Shown: positions 52,447 to 60,360 of the stretch, piece after piece | Layout: each line of letters begins with the position of its first letter | How positions within the stretch are numbered: the first letter of the stretch is position 1 | Assembly: GCA_964551335.1 (NCBI GenBank) | Contig: CAZKCO010000009.1 | Location: forward strand, 1 to 64,000 | Length of the DNA: 64,000 bases | Reading direction: 5' to 3' | Origin: Tunicatimonas sp964551335 | GTDB taxonomy: Bacteria; Bacteroidota; Bacteroidia; Cytophagales; Cyclobacteriaceae | Program-made: the position numbers and the translations under genes | Notes under the pieces: generated by a model | Databases searched by the model: none | The model's input: the letters and a program-made list of their open reading frames with translations, nothing else | What the model was told of the DNA's origin: nothing

Positions 52447-53400
52447 ATGAAACGCTGGAAAAAATACTGGAGTAGGTTGAAAAAAACTGTAGGTATGCGA
52501 TTACTTATCGATACCTATAAAGGCTTTCAACAGGATAACCCCATGCTTTACGGAGCATCCATCGCGTTTTATATGATTTTTTCGCTGCCTGCCCTACTGA
52601 TCTTTGCTGTATACACTGCAGGAATTATCTACGAAGAAGCAGCCATAACGGGAACACTATATGAACAAATCTCTACTCATGTAGGAGAGGGCATCGCCAA
52701 ACAAATTCAAAATATTTTGCGGAACGCCACCCTTAATGAATCGGGGGCAGTGGCAAAAACTATTGGTTTTGCTACCCTTATTTTTAGTGCTACTACCGTA
52801 TTTGTTAACATTCAGTTAGCTCTGAACGAAATTTGGGGAGTAAGGCCCAAACCACAACGGGGGTGGCTCAAACTGATCATCGACCGCCTCTTCTCATTTA
52901 TTATTGTCGTAAGTTTAGGGCTTATCTTAATTGCCTTCCAGATTATTGACCTAGCTCTGAAGGTATCTGAAGAGTTTATTTCACGATTCTTGTCTGAGTA
53001 CACTGTATATCTTATGCAGGTTGCCTCCTGGATTATTGGGGTGAGTATCGTTACCTTGGTTTTTGCGCTAGTATTTAAGTTACTTCCTGACGCCAAAATA
53101 CGCTGGCGCGATGTGTGGGTAGGAGCGTTGGTCACCACCGTACTATTTGTGCTTGGTAAAGAGTTGATCGGAGTATACCTCACAACCAGTAATTTATCGA
53201 CCTCCTACGGAACTGCGGGGTCACTGGTGATTCTACTGATTTGGATTTACTATTCATCAGTTATTTTTCTGGTGGGAGCCGAATTTACCAAGGCTTACTC
53301 CCACCATATTGGCGATACTATCATTCCTAAAAAGAACGCTGTACAGGTAATTAAGCAGGAAGTTGAGCGGGAAGTAGAAACTGAAAATATTTCTACGTAG
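52447..53400 (+). CDS. YihY/BrkB-family membrane protein
   Basis: A 317-residue inner-membrane protein with six predicted helices and the family features: an N-terminal DNPMLYGASIAFYMIFSLPAL helix, WGVRPKPQRGW after the second helix, LLPDAKIRWRDVWVGAL and SYGTAGSLVILLIWIYYSS. It was once called ribonuclease BN in error; the true function is unknown, with links to envelope or virulence in other species. It is preceded by the PA14 gene terminator and stands alone. Confidence 0.92.
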   Translation: MKRWKKYWSRLKKTVGMRLLIDTYKGFQQDNPMLYGASIAFYMIFSLPALLIFAVYTAGIIYEEAAITGTLYEQISTHVGEGIAKQIQNILRNATLNESGAVAKTIGFATLIFSATTVFVNIQLALNEIWGVRPKPQRGWLKLIIDRLFSFIIVVSLGLILIAFQIIDLALKVSEEFISRFLSEYTVYLMQVASWIIGVSIVTLVFALVFKLLPDAKIRWRDVWVGALVTTVLFVLGKELIGVYLTTSNLSTSYGTAGSLVILLIWIYYSSVIFLVGAEFTKAYSHHIGDTIIPKKNAVQVIKQEVEREVETENIST

Positions 53401-53464
53401 AACGTACGAAATACGCAACTTTTTTTTCGGCTTTACGATTATATGCCTGTTTACATTTACAATT

Positions 53465-53629
53465 ATGATCACAATACTTTCATACGCATTTTTAGCCTTG
53501 TACTTAGCCGGTGTGCTGTACACTGTAGGTATGTTTTTCTACCTGATGTTCAACCGTCGGCAAGATGGTGAAACCACGCCGCCTGTTAAGCATCGCAGGC
53601 TGACAAGGTTTATGCGCAAAGCAGCATAA
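53465..53629 (+). CDS. 54-residue membrane protein
   Basis: A 54-residue peptide with one membrane helix (about 3-29: ITILSYAFLALYLAGVLYTV) and a basic C-terminal tail (HRRLTRFMRKAA). It follows yihY by 64 bases and ends just before a strong terminator, which makes it a plausible small gene. No family is recognised; the topology would leave the positive tail in the cytoplasm. Confidence 0.6.
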   Translation: MITILSYAFLALYLAGVLYTVGMFFYLMFNRRQDGETTPPVKHRRLTRFMRKAA

Positions 53630-53640
53630 TAAAAATTATC

Positions 53641-53668
53641 AGCGGTCTTTTTAAGGCCGCTTTTTTTG
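53641..53668 (+). terminator. Terminator after the 54-residue gene
   Basis: A 9-bp stem (53641-53649 with 53653-53661, AGCGGTCTT/AAGGCCGCT with one G-T pair), 3-base loop, and a T run to about 53667. Confidence 0.85.
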
Positions 53669-53713
53669 TGGTTAAAGAGTTTTAGCTAGTTTTACCGTTA
53701 TAAAATTCTTCTT

Positions 53714-54166
53714 ATGTATATCGGTCTTCTCCATCTTCATTCTGCCCTTCGCTATGTAGTTGTTATTCTGCTTATTGTGGCTATTTTAAAAGCATTTGCC
53801 GGTTGGTTTGGCAATAAATCCTATACCGAAGGGGACCGAAAACTAGCGCTGTTCACCATGATTTCGGTGCATCTGCAATTGGTTATCGGACTTATTCTCT
53901 ATTTTATTAGTCCGGTAGTGCAAAGTGCCCTGACCGATATGGGAGCCGCTATGAAGGATACCCAATTACGCTTTTGGGCCATAGAGCATATTGCTACCAA
54001 CATCATCGGTATCATTCTGATTACTATCGGCTACTCCACCGCCAAACGGGCCTCCACTGACAAAGCTAAATTCACCCGTACCGCTATTTTTTATCTAATC
54101 GGGTTTATCCTGATTATGTCCGCTATTCCCTGGCCTTGGAGTCGGGTAGACCGGGGTTGGTTTTAA
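53714..54166 (+). CDS. Small four-helix membrane protein (cytochrome b-like annotation group)
   Basis: A 150-residue integral membrane protein with four helices and several conserved-looking histidines placed near helix ends (GLLHLHSALRYVV; FTMISVHLQLVIG; AIEHIATNIIGI). Relatives in Bacteroidota are often labelled cytochrome B, based on histidines that could bind heme, but this is unproven. The C-terminus is Trp/Pro-rich (SAIPWPWSRVDRGWF). It ends against an AT-rich hairpin shared with the convergent photolyase. Confidence 0.78.
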   Translation: MYIGLLHLHSALRYVVVILLIVAILKAFAGWFGNKSYTEGDRKLALFTMISVHLQLVIGLILYFISPVVQSALTDMGAAMKDTQLRFWAIEHIATNIIGIILITIGYSTAKRASTDKAKFTRTAIFYLIGFILIMSAIPWPWSRVDRGWF

Positions 54167-54206
54167 AATGATGAATAATGATATTCATTAATCATTAATC
54201 ATCATT
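54167..54206. terminator. AT-rich hairpin between convergent genes, also a dispersed repeat
   Basis: A 16-bp stem with one mismatch (54167-54182 with 54191-54206) and an 8-base loop. It overlaps the stop codon of the photolyase and starts right after the stop of the upstream gene. It lacks G+C in the stem and T tails, so termination is possible but not typical. A 15-base part (54183-54197) matches 11081-11095 in inverted orientation. Confidence 0.5.
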
Positions 54207-55626
54207 AGTACAGCCATTTACTAAATGCAACTAGTGGCTTAGGATAATTTTCTCCAATGATGACTCCTCCTTCGGCTAGTTCGGGCTGAGGAATCTCGGT
54301 GGGATAATGAATTTTCTTACCCGGTATATGGGATAGTTCGGGAATCCAGTGGCGGACGTATTCACCTTGGGAATCGTAGCGTTGAGCCTGACTCATAATA
54401 TTAAAGTAGCGGTTCTCGCGGGGGTCGTTGCCCACGCCAGCCATGTAATTCCAGTTGCCCCAGTTGCTGCATACATCGTAGTCGATCAGCATAGTTTCAA
54501 AAAAAGAAGCTCCCCAGGTCCAGTTGATTTTCAGGTCTTTCACCAGAAAACTAGCTACGTTCTGCCTTCCCCGATTCGACATAAAGCCGGTAGCGTTAAT
54601 CTCCCGCATGTTGGCATCAATAAAGGGTACACCGGTTTCCCCATTTTTCCACTTATGAAACAGGCCGATATCGTTTCGAAGATCTAAGCTCTTGCCCTGA
54701 ATTCCCTCAAACTGGAAGATTCGATTACCGTACTTCTTGGCAACAAACCGGAAGTAATCGCGCCAAAGTAACTCAAATACCAGCCAGTAGGTTGACTTGT
54801 TCTTGACTCGCTGCTGTTCATACTGCTGCACCTCCTCGTAAACCCTTCGGGGCGAAAGCGAACCGTTGGCCAGCCAGGCCGAAAACTTAGATGAATAGTC
54901 AGCCCCCAACATACCGTTGCGGGTTTCTTTATAGCTTTTCAGGCAATCTCTTTCCCAGAAATATTCGTTCAATCGCTCCAAACCAGCTGATTCACCTCCT
55001 TTAAATGGTAGCACGGCTCGATGGTCAATTTCCCACATAGATAATCCGAGTTGATCTAATGTAGGCAAATCGCCGGCGGAAATATCAATACTGTTCAATG
55101 ATTGAGGCGCGGGCAACGTATCTCGTACCTGGGTAATTCGTTCGGCTTCGCGCCGGAACTGGGAAAAAACATCCGGTACATTATTAATTGGCCAGGGAAT
55201 ATCATCTACGTGCAGCAGGGTAGATTGCCAGATTAACTCTAACTCAACTCCTTGAGAAAGTAATGCACTTTCTAGCGCTTCCTCTACCAATAGTTCTTCT
55301 GAAGTGACCTCTTTACTAGCAAATACTTTGCTGGCGCCTACTTCCTTCGCCAACTGAGGAATTACCGATTCGGGTACTCCCTGGCGGATAATAAGGTCTG
55401 AACCGATTGCCCGAAGACTATCTCGTAAATCTTGCAGTGATTCCAGCAGAAATTGAGCCCGGTACGAACCCGTTTTGGGCAGTTCTAAGTCGGTATCCGC
55501 AAAATGCCGGGGATCAAAGCAATAGACGGGATATACTTTGTCCGACTTGCGGATGGCCTCAGTAATAGTAACATTATCGTGTAGGCGCAAGTCATTCCTG
55601 AACCAAACTATCGCAGCACTAGCCAT
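54205..55626 (-). CDS. DASH-family cryptochrome/deoxyribodipyrimidine photolyase
   Basis: A 473-residue flavoprotein with an N-terminal photolyase antenna domain (VWFRNDLRLHDNVTITEA) and a C-terminal FAD-binding domain: FELLWRDYFRFVAKKYG, GETGVPFIDANMREINATG, FMSNRGRQNVASFL and SNWGNWNYMAGVGNDPRENR. The last set is typical of CRY-DASH. These proteins repair cyclobutane dimers in single-stranded or loop DNA and may also sense blue light. It is a single-gene unit on the minus strand, with nth, uvrA and an SPL-like gene within 9 kb. Confidence 0.93.
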   Translation of the reverse strand: MASAAIVWFRNDLRLHDNVTITEAIRKSDKVYPVYCFDPRHFADTDLELPKTGSYRAQFLLESLQDLRDSLRAIGSDLIIRQGVPESVIPQLAKEVGASKVFASKEVTSEELLVEEALESALLSQGVELELIWQSTLLHVDDIPWPINNVPDVFSQFRREAERITQVRDTLPAPQSLNSIDISAGDLPTLDQLGLSMWEIDHRAVLPFKGGESAGLERLNEYFWERDCLKSYKETRNGMLGADYSSKFSAWLANGSLSPRRVYEEVQQYEQQRVKNKSTYWLVFELLWRDYFRFVAKKYGNRIFQFEGIQGKSLDLRNDIGLFHKWKNGETGVPFIDANMREINATGFMSNRGRQNVASFLVKDLKINWTWGASFFETMLIDYDVCSNWGNWNYMAGVGNDPRENRYFNIMSQAQRYDSQGEYVRHWIPELSHIPGKKIHYPTEIPQPELAEGGVIIGENYPKPLVAFSKWLY

Positions 55627-55787
55627 ATATTTTTGTTTAATTTTTATTATTAATAGTTAAACGAAGTGGTCGGCAAAACGTTTGACTTATTCTCGCTGAT
55701 TGCTACACTCTTGCGATATAATTTTCTTATGGTACTGGAAGTGTAAAAAGTATTTAGTTAATTCAGTATCAAAGCACTACACTTACT

Positions 55788-56753
55788 ATGGCTAAAAAAG
55801 TATCATCATCCCAAACAAAAGCGGAAATACTAGAGGCTTACGAAGAGCTTCTGGGTGAAATTAAGCAGGAACGAGCCCAAAATGCTGCTTTACAGCGCGA
55901 AGCGGAGCAGCGCAGCAAAAAAATGGCTCAATTGCAGGAGCAAGTACAAACCGGTGGGGCCTCCAATGTGCCGGTGCTACGTCAAACCTTAAATGAGCAG
56001 CTAGATGCCTTAGAGCGAGGCATTAATCAGGAGCAAGAGAAATTCGTGGAACTACAGCAAGCCATTACCATTGAGAAACAAACGCTGGAAGAGTTATACA
56101 AAATTAAGGCGGAAGCCGAAAGTCTGGATGCCCTAATAATTACCCACCGCCAAGCGAAGGAAAAACTGGAGCGAGAAAGGCAGGCACAGCAAGAAGAGCT
56201 AGATGCTCAGATAGAGAAGCAACGCCGAGAATGGGAACGGGAACAAGAGGCTTATGCCTACGACCTTCAGATTAAGCGACGAGATGAAATGGACGCTTAT
56301 CAACAGAAGAAAAACCAGCAGGAAAAAGAACTGGCTGAGCGAAAAGTCACCTTCGAGCGTACAATAGCCGAACGGGAAGCGGCCGTAGCCAAGCAGGAAG
56401 AGGAATTGGCTAGTCTACGCCAACAGGTAGCGGGTTTTGAAACGCAACTTAAGGCTAAAATTGAGGAAACGCGGCAATCAACTGAGGAGCAATTGACTAA
56501 GGACTTTAACTACCAGCGCCAGCTTGAAACTAAAGACTTGGAAGCCGAACTTAAACTTCGTGAACAGGAGATCGCTAGTCTGAAAAGTAAAGTGAAAGAA
56601 CAGCAGGAGTATATTGGCTCGCTGACTAACCGTACGGAAAACGCTACTCAGCAAGTGAAGGACATTGCCTTGAGGGCAATTGAAAACACCGGGGCGCGTA
56701 ACTTCATGCCACCCTTCCCGGAGCGGATGAAGGAGGACAAGGGAAAAGATTAG
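55788..56753 (+). CDS. Long coiled-coil protein
   Basis: A 321-residue soluble protein that is almost entirely heptad coiled coil from about residue 10 to 300, rich in Glu, Gln, Lys and Arg (REWEREQEAYAYDLQIKRRD). It has no signal peptide, membrane helix or cysteine. Such proteins act as scaffolds or in chromosome or cell-shape organisation; no family can be named. It converges on nth with 14 bases between the stops. Confidence 0.8.
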   Translation: MAKKVSSSQTKAEILEAYEELLGEIKQERAQNAALQREAEQRSKKMAQLQEQVQTGGASNVPVLRQTLNEQLDALERGINQEQEKFVELQQAITIEKQTLEELYKIKAEAESLDALIITHRQAKEKLERERQAQQEELDAQIEKQRREWEREQEAYAYDLQIKRRDEMDAYQQKKNQQEKELAERKVTFERTIAEREAAVAKQEEELASLRQQVAGFETQLKAKIEETRQSTEEQLTKDFNYQRQLETKDLEAELKLREQEIASLKSKVKEQQEYIGSLTNRTENATQQVKDIALRAIENTGARNFMPPFPERMKEDKGKD

Positions 56754-56767
56754 CTGAAAAGGACTTT

Positions 56768-57415
56768 TTAGGATAAACCATTCTTCTCGAAGTAACGACA
56801 AAAATGGGTTAATTCACACTGATTACATTTAGGTTTGCGGGCTAAACACACATAACGGCCGTGCAGTATCAGCCAGTGGTGGGCTTTGCCGACATATTCG
56901 TTAGGTAAGTGGCGCACCAGTTGGGTTTCTACTTCCAGCGGGGTTTTGGCAGTTTGCGTAGCCAACCCCAGCCGCTTAGAAACCCTAAATACGTGAGTAT
57001 CCACCGCCATAGTGGGCTGATTGAAAATGACCGAAGAGATTACGTTAGCCGTTTTGCGGCCTACTCCTGGTAATTTTTGCAGTTCCTTTACATCGCTGGG
57101 TACTTCCGAATTGAAATCCTCGATCAGCATTTTGGCCATACCGAGCAGGTGCTTGGTCTTGTTATTGGGATAGGAAATACTCTTGATGTAAGGAAACAAC
57201 TCGTCGAAGTGACTAGCGGCCAGATGTTCCGGAGTAGGAAACTGTTCAAACAGGGCCGGAGTAACCATGTTTACCCGCTTATCAGTGCATTGGGCACTGA
57301 GTATCACGGATACCAACAGTTCGTAAGGGTTACGATAAACCAGTTCGGTTTCCGGCTCCGGTTTGTGCTCTACGAAGTAGGAGATAAACTCCTGAAACCG
57401 CTCTTTTTTTGTCAT
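56768..57415 (-). CDS. nth: Endonuclease III
   Basis: A 215-residue DNA glycosylase/AP lyase that removes oxidised pyrimidines. The HhH-GPD motif is LQKLPGVGRKTANVI with catalytic K121; D139 is in AVDTHVFRV; the iron-sulfur ligands are C190-x6-C197-x2-C200-x5-C206. The length fits E. coli Nth. It follows the small protein and ECF sigma gene after 12 bases and is probably in the same operon. Confidence 0.96.
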   Translation of the reverse strand: MTKKERFQEFISYFVEHKPEPETELVYRNPYELLVSVILSAQCTDKRVNMVTPALFEQFPTPEHLAASHFDELFPYIKSISYPNNKTKHLLGMAKMLIEDFNSEVPSDVKELQKLPGVGRKTANVISSVIFNQPTMAVDTHVFRVSKRLGLATQTAKTPLEVETQLVRHLPNEYVGKAHHWLILHGRYVCLARKPKCNQCELTHFCRYFEKNGLS

Positions 57416-57427
57416 GAAAAAAGGCGG

Positions 57428-57673
57428 CTATTCTTGAGCCACCCGAAAATCGTAGGTTTTAGAATATGCCAGAATGTTGTTAACAGTCTGGTTAGAAGGC
57501 ATCTTCTCAACAGATACATTCTCTAAACGACTCTTCACCGAGTGCATTTTTTGAAACATATCCATCAAGTCGCTGTCTAAGCGAAGTGCTTCTTCAAATC
57601 GTCGGGCTTCTTCGGCCGACATTTCATCGTACGTGTACCGTACTGCATCATCCAGGGTAAATGTTTGGATCAT
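57428..57673 (-). CDS. 81-residue partner of the ECF sigma factor (putative anti-sigma)
   Basis: An 81-residue acidic/amphipathic protein without a membrane segment, cysteines or a zinc motif (residues DEMSAEEARRFEEALRLDS form a strong helix). Its start lies 26 bases inside the end of the sigma gene, so expression is coupled. Bacteroidota ECF genes of this type often have a short downstream partner resembling the N-terminal helical part of anti-sigma factors. The role is inferred from the overlap and from that pattern. Confidence 0.72.
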   Translation of the reverse strand: MIQTFTLDDAVRYTYDEMSAEEARRFEEALRLDSDLMDMFQKMHSVKSRLENVSVEKMPSNQTVNNILAYSKTYDFRVAQE

Positions 57674-58247
57674 AGGCGATATTATGTTTTTGCATCTTCT
57701 TTCTCAAGTTAATGAGAGCGTAGCGCATACGGCCCAATGCCGTGTTAATACTAACCCCAGTCGCGTCGGCAATTTCTTTAAAACTCATGTCCATGTAGTG
57801 GCGCATGGTCAGCACTTGCCGCTGTGCCTCGGGCAATTCTTTAATCAATTGCCTTAATAACGTATGTGTATCCTTTTTTATTTGAATCGATTCGGCAGAA
57901 TCTTCAGAAAAATCTAACGTATTGAAAACATTGTTGCCATCTTCCATAATGATGGTCGGATAGCGGCGAGTTTTCCGGAAATGGTCAATGGAAAGATTGT
58001 GGGCGATACGCATAACCCAGGGCAAAAATTTACCTTCTTCGTTGTATCTACCCGACTTGATGGTGTTGACGACCTTGATAAAGGTTTCTTGCAGAATATC
58101 CTCCGCGATACATTCGTCCTTCACGATCATATAGATCGCGGTGAAAATTTTGGCTTTGTGCCGGTTTACCAGTTTTTCAAATGCTTCCTCGTGCCCTTCC
58201 TTATACAGAGACACCAATTTACTGTCACTTACTGTGTACTTCTTCAT
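57648..58247 (-). CDS. ECF sigma factor
   Basis: A 199-residue sigma-70 factor: region 2 at about 20-95 (EEAFEKLVNRHKAKIFTAIY; EDILQETFIKVV; FLPWVMRIAHNLSIDHFRK) and region 4 at about 125-185 (LPEAQRQVLTMRHYMDMSFKEIADATGVS). It is of the general RpoE/SigW type, not the FecI type, and is unlinked to FecR/SusC. A consensus vegetative promoter lies 89 bases upstream. The operon order sigma, small partner, nth is compact. Confidence 0.93.
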   Translation of the reverse strand: MKKYTVSDSKLVSLYKEGHEEAFEKLVNRHKAKIFTAIYMIVKDECIAEDILQETFIKVVNTIKSGRYNEEGKFLPWVMRIAHNLSIDHFRKTRRYPTIIMEDGNNVFNTLDFSEDSAESIQIKKDTHTLLRQLIKELPEAQRQVLTMRHYMDMSFKEIADATGVSINTALGRMRYALINLRKKMQKHNIAYDPNIYPG

Positions 58248-58335
58248 TAATCCAAGTGTTTAGTGAGCGTAGAGGTTTATGACATAGAGTGCTGGTTTAA
58301 AGTGAAACAAACGATAATAATTAGTAGACAGTCTT

Positions 58336-58366
58336 CAAAAATAGATAAGTAGCAAATAATATGCAA
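58336..58366 (-). promoter_or_regulatory. Promoter of the ECF sigma-nth operon
   Basis: On the minus strand TTG (58364-58366), a 20-base spacer and TATTTTTG (58336-58343) form an exact TTG-N20-TAnnTTTG element. The start would be near 58330, giving a leader of about 83 bases. Confidence 0.6.
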
Positions 58367-58513
58367 CTTTTCGTATTCAGAAGTACAAAAAAGCTATGTT
58401 CTTCAAAAGAATATAAAATTTTGTTAAAAGATAAGCGAATTTGAAAAAACAGGTTAGCAATTAGCCGACAATTTATCGAGTTAACAGAAAAGCCACTTAC
58501 GTAAGTTTCATCG

Positions 58514-58553
58514 AAAAAATAAAAAGCGGATTCGGGATAACATCCGAATCCGC
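58514..58553 (-). terminator. Terminator after the 503-residue secreted protein
   Basis: A 10-bp G+C-rich stem (58526-58535 with 58544-58553, GCGGATTCGG/CCGAATCCGC); on the minus strand it is followed by an almost pure T run (58525 down to 58514). Confidence 0.9.
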
Positions 58554-58582
58554 CAATAAAATGATTTTTTTTCGGGAAAAGC

Positions 58583-60094
58583 TTAGTACTGAATGTGGGC
58601 CAGTGCCTGTTTTCCGGATTTTTCTACTGGCACCACCAAATGTCCCGGATGTACTATTTTGGCAAAAGAAGGAACCACCCTAAACCGGTAAGTTTTTTTA
58701 TCAAAAATCGTCTCTAGCTTAATATCACCTGAAGAAGTAAGTCTTACTAAGGATACATCAGACGAATTTTTAATGTCGTTATTGAATGCCAGATAATAAG
58801 TATCGTTATGGCGGGCCAACGCGAAAGAAGTGTATACATCCCGCGGCTCAGTCGATTTTTGGCTTTTATCTACTATTCGCAGCCAAGACTCTCCTTCCGG
58901 ATGGATCTTTACGGCCAGAATCTTCTGATAGATATCACCTAACTCTACGTTAGCATCTACCGGACTAAATCCGCCCAAGCTTAACTTGGGTTTCACTACT
59001 GGGCCGCGCTTGTACGATTCGGCAAAGAAAACCGCGGCACCGCCTTCTTCCAGCATCACTCGCTTTACGGTGTACTCCTCGGCATATTCTTTATCGTCCT
59101 TTTTATTGATCTCTTTGGCATCGGCAGTGGGAAAAGCGTGTTCGGTTACCTCGCCGTTGCGGATCAGAATACCCCCTTCTAGGTCGTTGGTGCTGGGGTT
59201 GGCGTAAATTCCAGCCAGCACGGGTTGCTGCTCATCGTCTAATTGCAAACCTAGATTGATAATAAACCGGTCGTTGGTCGGAATATTGACGGTTTCTACT
59301 TCTTCCTGATCGGGGTGGTACTTATAAAGAATGTATTCAAAATCAGTAGCAGTTTTCTTGAAACCTTCGTCACCAAACGAAGCAACTAATATATAAAGGG
59401 TACCATCGTTGGCTAGAACCCGGCTTTCTACCATCTGGTAATCACCGTACTCCTGAGGCAGATCAATAAAGCCCGACCATTCTTGCTCCATGTTTTCGTT
59501 AAATACTACGCACTGCAAGTCGTTGGTTACATTGCTAAAGTAGTTATAGTTGAAGAATAGCATCAGCTTGTTTCCATCGGCACTCTCGGAGTGGCTAAAG
59601 AAGTAGCTGCGCCGCATTTTTCCGTGTTGACTGGAAAAGAAGCTGCGAAAATAGTTACCGACATCCATTGAAAAGATTTGCGGATACAAACCGCTTACCT
59701 GTCGGGTTTCGCCCACCTGGTTAAGATCGGTTCCGTATGTTTCCAGGTAGATGGGATACAGTAACTCCTCATTGGGTTCTTCTTCGTACAGCAGTGTATG
59801 TAACTGATCCTGAAAATAGAAAGTATAAAAGTAGTCCCGCGATTTATCGTCTGGCTTAAGCACCTTGCTTTCCTGCAAGCCGTCGGTCAGGCTATAGTAG
59901 CTCAGCACCTGCTTGTTGCTGATACCGTTGTAGTAGTAATCTTCACCAATTCCGGTAAAAACTCCTTGGTCATTGCCGCCAATAATAAACAAGTCGTCGT
60001 CATCCCCGGTTTTTACGTAGTCAAAAATGCGAGCGTCTTGAGCGATAGTAAGGTAGGTCCAGCTAATTAGTAATAGTGTTAAAATTGCTTTCAT
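58583..60094 (-). CDS. Secreted protein of unknown function, beta-propeller-like
   Basis: A 503-residue exported protein with signal peptide (MKAILTLLLISWTYLTIAQ). The rest is beta-rich with short repeating aromatic/acidic strands (LYILVASFGDEGF; YKYHPDQEEVE; DTYYLAFNNDIKN), which suggests a propeller. No catalytic motif or sorting domain is visible, so it is likely periplasmic or secreted by an unknown route. No family is recognised. It is a monocistronic unit with its own terminator. Confidence 0.75.
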   Translation of the reverse strand: MKAILTLLLISWTYLTIAQDARIFDYVKTGDDDDLFIIGGNDQGVFTGIGEDYYYNGISNKQVLSYYSLTDGLQESKVLKPDDKSRDYFYTFYFQDQLHTLLYEEEPNEELLYPIYLETYGTDLNQVGETRQVSGLYPQIFSMDVGNYFRSFFSSQHGKMRRSYFFSHSESADGNKLMLFFNYNYFSNVTNDLQCVVFNENMEQEWSGFIDLPQEYGDYQMVESRVLANDGTLYILVASFGDEGFKKTATDFEYILYKYHPDQEEVETVNIPTNDRFIINLGLQLDDEQQPVLAGIYANPSTNDLEGGILIRNGEVTEHAFPTADAKEINKKDDKEYAEEYTVKRVMLEEGGAAVFFAESYKRGPVVKPKLSLGGFSPVDANVELGDIYQKILAVKIHPEGESWLRIVDKSQKSTEPRDVYTSFALARHNDTYYLAFNNDIKNSSDVSLVRLTSSGDIKLETIFDKKTYRFRVVPSFAKIVHPGHLVVPVEKSGKQALAHIQY

Positions 60095-60260
60095 GGTAAT
60101 TAGGTCTTTTAGTAGTTAATGGCTGCTGACTCGAGCAGGTAAACTTAAAATACAAAAAATTTGCTGGCGAAAGAGAGTGTGCTTGATTTAAGTAGGTAAT
60201 TCTTCATTTACTGTCCAAAAATTCTTATAATAAGTAGGAGGGGTTGCCAACGAAAGTTCG

Positions 60261-60268
60261 TACTTTTG
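60261..60268 (+). promoter_or_regulatory. Possible -7 box for uvrA
   Basis: TACTTTTG matches TAnnTTTG exactly; the closest TTG upstream is only 14 bases away, shorter than usual. The leader would be about 85 bases. Confidence 0.35.
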
Positions 60269-60360
60269 CCAGTCTCAGTATTTTGAAATTGCTATTGTGA
60301 GAATCTTCCTGCTAAAATGCTCATTACAAACATTTTAGCCTTCAAACCAGCTAAGTGCTT

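Larger units (their letters stand above)
58248..58582. other. Intergenic region, 335 bases
   Basis: Contains the promoter of the ECF sigma operon (58336-58366) on the left and the terminator of the leftward secreted-protein gene (58514-58553) on the right. The 140 AT-rich bases between them show no coding potential or RNA structure I can support. Confidence 0.6.
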
